A stretch of DNA of 47,538 bases. Origin: Gracilibacillus dipsosauri (GTDB lineage: Bacteria; Bacillota; Bacilli; Bacillales; Amphibacillaceae). A program made the position numbers and the translations under genes. Below the pieces are notes generated by a model. The model was given only the letters and a program-made list of their open reading frames with translations. It ran no database searches and was not told where the DNA came from. Of this stretch, positions 43,626 through 47,538 are shown piece after piece; within the stretch, counting starts at the first letter, position 1; every line of letters begins with the position of its first letter. The stretch covers positions 104,762 to 152,299 of the forward strand of contig NZ_QGTD01000019.1 in NCBI RefSeq assembly GCF_003176895.1, in the 5' to 3' direction.

Positions 43626-44192
43626 TCAGTTTCCTCCAAATTCCTTCACTTTTGCTCCTAGTGTTTGTGCAAAATGACCAAGTGCCCATTCATGTCCTGC
43701 TTGATTAAAGGAGGCAACAGCATCTTGGTAAATTACCATGTCAAACCCTTTATTATAAGCATCCACTGCTGTATGTAAAATACAAATATCGGTACATACC
43801 CCAATTAAGTGTAGCTCTTTTATCCCTCTTTCGCGAAGTAAAAGCTCCAGATTAGTTCCAGCGAAAGCTGAATATCTCGTTTTATCTATATAGTATACAT
43901 GATTTTGTTGCTTATTTGCTTCATAAACAGCTTTCAAGCTTCCGTATAAATCTCTTCCTTTTGTTCTCCTGATATTATGTGGCGGAAACAGATTCGTTTC
44001 TGGATGGTAAGGGTCGCCTTCTTCATGGACATCCACAGCAAATATAGTAAGATCCTTTTGGTCCATAAACGATTTCGTAATTTCTGTTATTTTCGCTTCG
44101 ATTGCTTGTCCAGGCTCCCCACATGTTAAAGCACCATTAGATGCTATAAAATCAACCGTATAATCAACATTGATAAGTGCACGCTTTGCCAT
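43626..44192 (-). CDS. pncA: Nicotinamidase
   Basis: Hydrolyses nicotinamide to nicotinate, feeding PncB. Isochorismatase-fold protein of 188 residues. The catalytic triad is visible: Asp in INVDYTVDF, Lys in YIDKTRYSAF and Cys in GVCTDICILHTAVDA. The metal site is the Asp-x-His pair in VDVHEEGDPYHPE. ATG at 44192 (MAKRALIN) follows AAGGGGGAG; the frame extends 13 codons further without a ribosome binding site. First gene of the NAD salvage operon. Confidence 0.94.
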   Translation of the reverse strand: MAKRALINVDYTVDFIASNGALTCGEPGQAIEAKITEITKSFMDQKDLTIFAVDVHEEGDPYHPETNLFPPHNIRRTKGRDLYGSLKAVYEANKQQNHVYYIDKTRYSAFAGTNLELLLRERGIKELHLIGVCTDICILHTAVDAYNKGFDMVIYQDAVASFNQAGHEWALGHFAQTLGAKVKEFGGN

Positions 44193-44229
44193 TCTGCTCC
44201 CCCTTAGATTCTTACTTATTGGTTTTCCC

Positions 44230-44238
44230 ATTATATCA
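44230..44238 (-). promoter_or_regulatory. Extended -10 of the pncA-pncB-nadE operon
   Basis: TGATATAAT on the minus strand (complement 44230-44238) is an extended -10 lying 38 bp before pncA. The 17-bp-spaced -35 position reads TGAAAA, weak, as usual for extended -10 promoters. A TTGACA further upstream is 29 bp away and cannot pair with it. Confidence 0.6.
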
Positions 44239-44320
44239 AAATTTCACACAATTTTCAGAGTTTTTGTCAACAAATGGGTGCTTATATGTTAGGATGAGGA
44301 AAAAGTGTGAGGTGATCCCA

Positions 44321-45205
44321 TTGAAAAAGAAAGTAGTAATCACAGGTGGATCAGGCTTCATAGGAGCTTATCTGAGAGAGAAGTTCCTAGATTTAGGCTA
44401 CGATGTCGCTATCATTTCACGAAAGCCACCTGCTATAACATGGAACGATCAAGAAGGAATGTTACAAGCTCTCAATCATGCTGAACTGGTAATTAATTTA
44501 GCTGGAAAATCGGTAAACTGCCGTTATAATGAGAAAAACAAACAAGAAATTCTGACATCTAGAACAGGAACAACAAAATTATTAGGAGATGCAATCAGTA
44601 AATGTGAGCATCCACCGAAATTATGGATAAACTCAAGCACTGCTACAATCTATCGTCATGCAGAGGATAAACCAATGACGGAGAAGGATGGAGAAATCGG
44701 AGTAGGTTTTTCTGTCGATGTTGCAAAAAAGTGGGAAAATGCCTTTTTTCAATTTTCTTTGCCGAACACAAGACAAGTTGCACTTAGAATAGCAATCGTA
44801 CTCGGTCCTGATGGTGGGGTAATGACACCTTATAAAAATTTAGTAACATTTGGCCTTGGAGGGATTCAAGGAAATGGTAGACAGATGTTCAGTTGGATTC
44901 ATATTGAGGATATATGGAACATCATCCTTTTTTTAAAGGATAGAGAGGATTTGTCTGGCATATTTAACTGCTCAGCACCGAACCCGATACCAAATTATAT
45001 TTTGATGAAGGAATTAAGAAGGAAGTTAAATCGACCATTAGGATTACCTGCTCCAGCGCCACTGTTAGAACTTGGTGCCATTTTTATTAGAACAGAAACA
45101 GAGCTTATTTTAAAAAGTCGCTGGGTCTTACCAGATAGGCTAGAGAAGGCAGGATACAGTTTTCATTATCCAACTATCCAAGAAACCTTGGAGGATATTT
45201 TATAG
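44321..45205 (+). CDS. TIGR01777 family NAD(P)-binding epimerase (YfhF-like)
   Basis: 294-residue atypical SDR protein of unknown substrate. The Rossmann motif VITGGSGFIGAYL is at the N-terminus, then ELVINLAGKSVNCRYNEKNKQEILTSRTGTT, SSTATIYRHAEDKPMTE, VALRIAIVLGPDGGVM and FSWIHIEDI, all typical of TIGR01777/YfhF/SulA-like proteins. The start is taken as TTG at 44321, 9 bp after GAGGTGA (the longer frame lacks a ribosome binding site). Homologues have been linked with cell division and chloroplast biogenesis, but the reaction is not known. Monocistronic. Confidence 0.88.
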   Translation: MKKKVVITGGSGFIGAYLREKFLDLGYDVAIISRKPPAITWNDQEGMLQALNHAELVINLAGKSVNCRYNEKNKQEILTSRTGTTKLLGDAISKCEHPPKLWINSSTATIYRHAEDKPMTEKDGEIGVGFSVDVAKKWENAFFQFSLPNTRQVALRIAIVLGPDGGVMTPYKNLVTFGLGGIQGNGRQMFSWIHIEDIWNIILFLKDREDLSGIFNCSAPNPIPNYILMKELRRKLNRPLGLPAPAPLLELGAIFIRTETELILKSRWVLPDRLEKAGYSFHYPTIQETLEDIL

Positions 45206-45245
45206 AGGATGGGCTACTTGTCCATCCTCTAACCACCTTTTTTAT
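45203..45245 (+). terminator. Terminator after the epimerase gene
   Basis: TAGAGGATGG (45203-45212) pairs perfectly with CCATCCTCTA (45222-45231), followed by ACCACCTTTTTTAT. It overlaps the end of the convergent TraB-family gene. Confidence 0.88.
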
Positions 45246-46408
45246 AAATTGTTGAAAAACAACCTTATAATATCTGTTCCTGCTATAAAAGTTCCTAAAC
45301 CACTACCGATATTAGCAAAAACAATCACTAATAAGATTCGTGTTACTTTGTTATTCCAAAAGCCCTTCACTGTTACAGCATCCTCTGAAAGTGACTCGAA
45401 ATCGGACACCTGCGGACGCTTGAGGTAAGCTTGAGCAAAACCAGCGAACCACCCTGCTGCCATCAATGGATTCAATGAAGTAATTGGTGCAGCAATCAAG
45501 GCGGTTAAGACTGCCAAAGGGTGACCAAGCGCAATAATAACGCCAAGTGCAGATAAACCGCCATTCCATATGAGCCAGCTCAATACCTGCTGCCATCCAG
45601 CAACCGGATTTGCTATAAAGGTGTATACAATTAAAGCGATGATCAGAAGAGGAATGGACCACCCTATAATTTTAGGCGCTTTTGACTTTGGTGGAACCTT
45701 TGTCAGTGCTTTTAGATCATGCTCTTTTCTAATTTCCTTTGTAATACCTGGAACATGGGCAGCACCTAGTACTGCTACAATTCTCTTTCCTGGAGCTTTT
45801 TTAATTTTTTGTGCAAGATATTGATCACGCTCATCAATAAGCGGTTTTTTCAATCGAGGAAAAGCTTCTGTGAACTCACTAAGGACACTATCAATCGAAT
45901 CCTGTGTTTTCATTTTCTCAAGCTCTTCTTCTGTAATAGTTTCCTTTGAGAAAACACCACCAATTACTTGAGTGAGTAACATCATTTTTCCTTTAAAGCC
46001 GATGCTTCCCCAAATTCGTGAAAAGGTTATCTGAATATTACGATCGGCTAATACTAGCTCTGCACCGATTTCTTCCGCTGACTCGATTCCTTGTATCATC
46101 TCTTGTCCTGGTTTTATCCCAAATTGCTTAGCCATCCGCTTCTGAAAGGAGGATATCGCAAGGTTCATTAAAAGCAAGGATGCTTTTTTTTCTTTAATAA
46201 CTTGGAAGATGTCCATCTTTTGCCACTTACTATCATGGACAACTGATTCATATCTTTGTTTATCCAGTTCGATACAAACAGAATCGGGCATTTCCTTCTG
46301 AATAACTTCCTTCACCTGCTCTGCACTTTGCTTCGATACATGTGCAGTACCAATTAATATGTATTCCTTCCCATCTAACTCAATTCTTGTAATATTTTGA
46401 TCTGTCAT
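45242..46408 (-). CDS. TraB family membrane protein
   Basis: 388 residues. An N-terminal TraB/PrgY (GumN/Tiki-superfamily) domain carries the two signatures GTAHVSKQSAEQV (around residue 19) and VCIELDKQRY, plus LGAAHVPGI near residue 220. The C-terminal 150 residues hold about four hydrophobic segments (WSIPLLIIALIVYTFIA, GGLSALGVIIALGHPL, ITSLNPLMAAGWFAGF, RILLVIVFANIGSGLG). The family includes PrgY, which reduces pheromone activity in enterococci; the biochemical role here is unknown. ATG at 46408 (MTDQNITRI) lies 7 bp after AGGA; the longer frame is not supported. Confidence 0.87.
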   Translation of the reverse strand: MTDQNITRIELDGKEYILIGTAHVSKQSAEQVKEVIQKEMPDSVCIELDKQRYESVVHDSKWQKMDIFQVIKEKKASLLLMNLAISSFQKRMAKQFGIKPGQEMIQGIESAEEIGAELVLADRNIQITFSRIWGSIGFKGKMMLLTQVIGGVFSKETITEEELEKMKTQDSIDSVLSEFTEAFPRLKKPLIDERDQYLAQKIKKAPGKRIVAVLGAAHVPGITKEIRKEHDLKALTKVPPKSKAPKIIGWSIPLLIIALIVYTFIANPVAGWQQVLSWLIWNGGLSALGVIIALGHPLAVLTALIAAPITSLNPLMAAGWFAGFAQAYLKRPQVSDFESLSEDAVTVKGFWNNKVTRILLVIVFANIGSGLGTFIAGTDIIRLFFNNL

Positions 46409-46640
46409 CAATAATTCCTGCCTTTTTATAGAAATTATACTTTTCATTATATAGTAACTACTAAAGAAAACATACTAATTTCCTTTACCTACATTATTGA
46501 AAATAACTAAAAAATCTCTATGCAGAAGACAAACTTAATGATATATTAATCACTGGAAAAGTGGACAGTTTATTCAGTATGTTTGCTTCGGAATTAGTTA
46601 AGCTAAGCCTATGACTTCTATGATAGAAAGGAAAGAAAAA

Positions 46641-47438
46641 ATGGTTGATGGTAAAAGACGAAAACTCTCCATGATTGTACTGTTCTCCATCATTTTCGTA
46701 TTTAGTATCGGTATTATAACGGTTAATTCATCCTCTAGTAATAAAAAAAGAGAAGAAAATCAGACATGGATTTATATTGCAGGAGATTCTACAGCTTCAA
46801 ACTATACAGAGGAGCGTGCCCCTAGAACAGGTTGGGGACAAGTATTAGATCCTCTTTTCGATAAAAAGATTGAGGTGATCAATAAAGCGGCATCAGGAAG
46901 AAGCTCTAAAAGCTTTATCGCGGAAGGAAGATTGGATGAAATTCTTTCTGAAATACAAAAGGGGGATTACCTCTTTATACAATTTGGCCACAATGATGCA
47001 AAGGAAGACAAGCCTTCTCTATATACAGATCCTTCTACCACTTATAAAAGCTATTTAAAGCAATACATTGATGGAGCAAGGGAACAAGGAGCCCTCCCTA
47101 TACTTCTTACACCTGTGGAAAGAAGAACCTTTTCTGAGGATGGAACGTTTATTCCTTCACATGGCGATTACCCAAAAGCAATGAAGGAGCTTGCCCAAGA
47201 GGAAAATGTACCAGTACTTCACATGACAGAAAAGACAACGGAATTATATAATCAGTTAGGCCCGGAGGAAAGTAAAGATCTTTTTATGTGGCTGGAAGAA
47301 GACGAAAGCCCTAATTATTCAGAAGGCGTACAAGACAGCACACATTTTCGTAAAACAGGAGCAACCGAGATAGCTCAACTAGTCGTGGAAGAGATTGAAC
47401 GTTTAAAATTAAAGGGCCTTTATAGTCATTTAAACTGA
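46641..47438 (+). CDS. SGNH/GDSL esterase, rhamnogalacturonan acetylesterase-like
   Basis: About 265 residues. An N-terminal hydrophobic segment (LSMIVLFSIIFVFSIGIITV) acts as signal anchor or uncleaved signal peptide, so the enzyme is outside the membrane. SGNH blocks: IAGDSTASN (nucleophile Ser, block I), NKAASGRSSKSF (block II Gly), FGHNDAKE (block III Asn) and DSTHFRKTG (block V Asp-His). This resembles YesY/YesT/RhgT enzymes that remove acetyl groups from pectin. ATG at 46641 lies 8 bp after AAAGGA; earlier ATGs lack a ribosome binding site. A pectin-side role fits the xylanase and galactonate genes, but other acetylated polysaccharides are possible. Confidence 0.87.
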   Translation: MVDGKRRKLSMIVLFSIIFVFSIGIITVNSSSSNKKREENQTWIYIAGDSTASNYTEERAPRTGWGQVLDPLFDKKIEVINKAASGRSSKSFIAEGRLDEILSEIQKGDYLFIQFGHNDAKEDKPSLYTDPSTTYKSYLKQYIDGAREQGALPILLTPVERRTFSEDGTFIPSHGDYPKAMKELAQEENVPVLHMTEKTTELYNQLGPEESKDLFMWLEEDESPNYSEGVQDSTHFRKTGATEIAQLVVEEIERLKLKGLYSHLN

Positions 47439-47459
47439 AGCCGAAAAAAGGTTTCCCAA

Positions 47460-47538
47460 TGTGAACTGCCCCCTGTCAAGTAGACAGGTAAATAAACAAA
47501 ATATTTTGTGCCATGTATGGTTTCCATGCATGGCTTTT
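47460..47538. mobile_element. Possible terminal end of an IS3-type insertion sequence
   Basis: TGTGAACTGCCCCCTGTC at 47460, continuing AAGTAGACAGG, has the look of the TGTACTGNCCCC...TAGACA terminal repeats of IS3/IS150-type elements. It begins 22 bp after the esterase stop and runs off the window, so neither transposase nor the other end can be seen. Recognition is by eye only. Confidence 0.35.
47510..47538 (+). terminator. Terminator-like hairpin at the right edge
   Basis: GCCATGTATGG (47510-47520) pairs with CCATGCATGGC (47524-47534) with one G-U, a 3-nt loop and TTTT reaching the window edge. It would end the esterase transcript, or be part of the putative insertion element. Confidence 0.6.

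Noticed and set aside
44270-44275. TTGACA on the minus strand upstream of pncA
   Set aside because: It is 29 bp from the only good -10, too far to form a promoter with it.

Overview
The window is a low-GC Firmicutes chromosome segment. Bacillaceae-type signals are everywhere: AGGAGG-like ribosome binding sites with some TTG starts, sigma-A promoters (TTGACA-17-TATGAT), T-box and S-box leaders, and MhqR-, Fur-, CcpA- and PhoP-type operators. The galactonate, galactose and xylan genes and the many secreted proteins suit a free-living, plant-debris-using, perhaps salt- or alkali-tolerant bacillus. The genus cannot be fixed from the sequence alone. No prophage, CRISPR array, rRNA or tRNA was seen. 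The only mobile-element trace is a possible insertion-sequence end at the extreme right edge.

Layout. 1-7300: a complete tryptophan operon trpEGDCFBA on the minus strand, read from a strong promoter at 7263-7291 through two tandem tRNA-Trp T-box leaders and a pair of 51-bp hairpin repeats. 7370-12414 (mostly minus): a short DHQ-synthase-II-like protein, a 38-residue peptide gene (plus), a Gfo/Idh/MocA oxidoreductase behind a palindromic operator, a LysM-3D cell-wall protein and a cytoplasmic 5'-nucleotidase-type metallophosphatase. 12415-12724: a four-hexamer PhoP-type box, a -10 element and an intrinsic terminator that together predict an undescribed phosphate-regulated small RNA of about 97 nt. 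12725-20541: a nitroreductase behind a Fur-like box, an S-box-controlled yitJ-metE methionine operon, and a surface-anchored (LPNTA) 5'-nucleotidase. 20747-25484: galKETM (Leloir pathway). 25801-27695: a marR-MFS efflux pair with twin operators. 27860-29354: an APH-type kinase and an unrecognised protein.

29459-33024: a kdgR-dgoD-kdgK-kdgA operon that takes D-galactonate to pyruvate and glyceraldehyde-3-phosphate. 33301-34383: a secreted GH11-CBM36 xylanase, followed by five exact-period 21-bp repeats. 34602-38158: a phnDCEE phosphonate-type ABC importer with a PhoP-type box and an attenuator hairpin after phnD. 38313-41115: a large secreted protein and an MhqR-type ring-cleaving dioxygenase. 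41320-44192: pncA-pncB-nadE NAD salvage. 44321-47438: a TIGR01777 epimerase, a TraB-family membrane protein and an SGNH acetylesterase.

The recurring theme is phosphate scavenging: two nucleotidases, a phosphonate importer, and Pho-type boxes at three places, one of which appears to drive a non-coding RNA. Many starts were moved from the longest reading frame to a downstream codon with a good ribosome binding site; each is explained in its entry. Assignments rest on motif recognition, without database searches.
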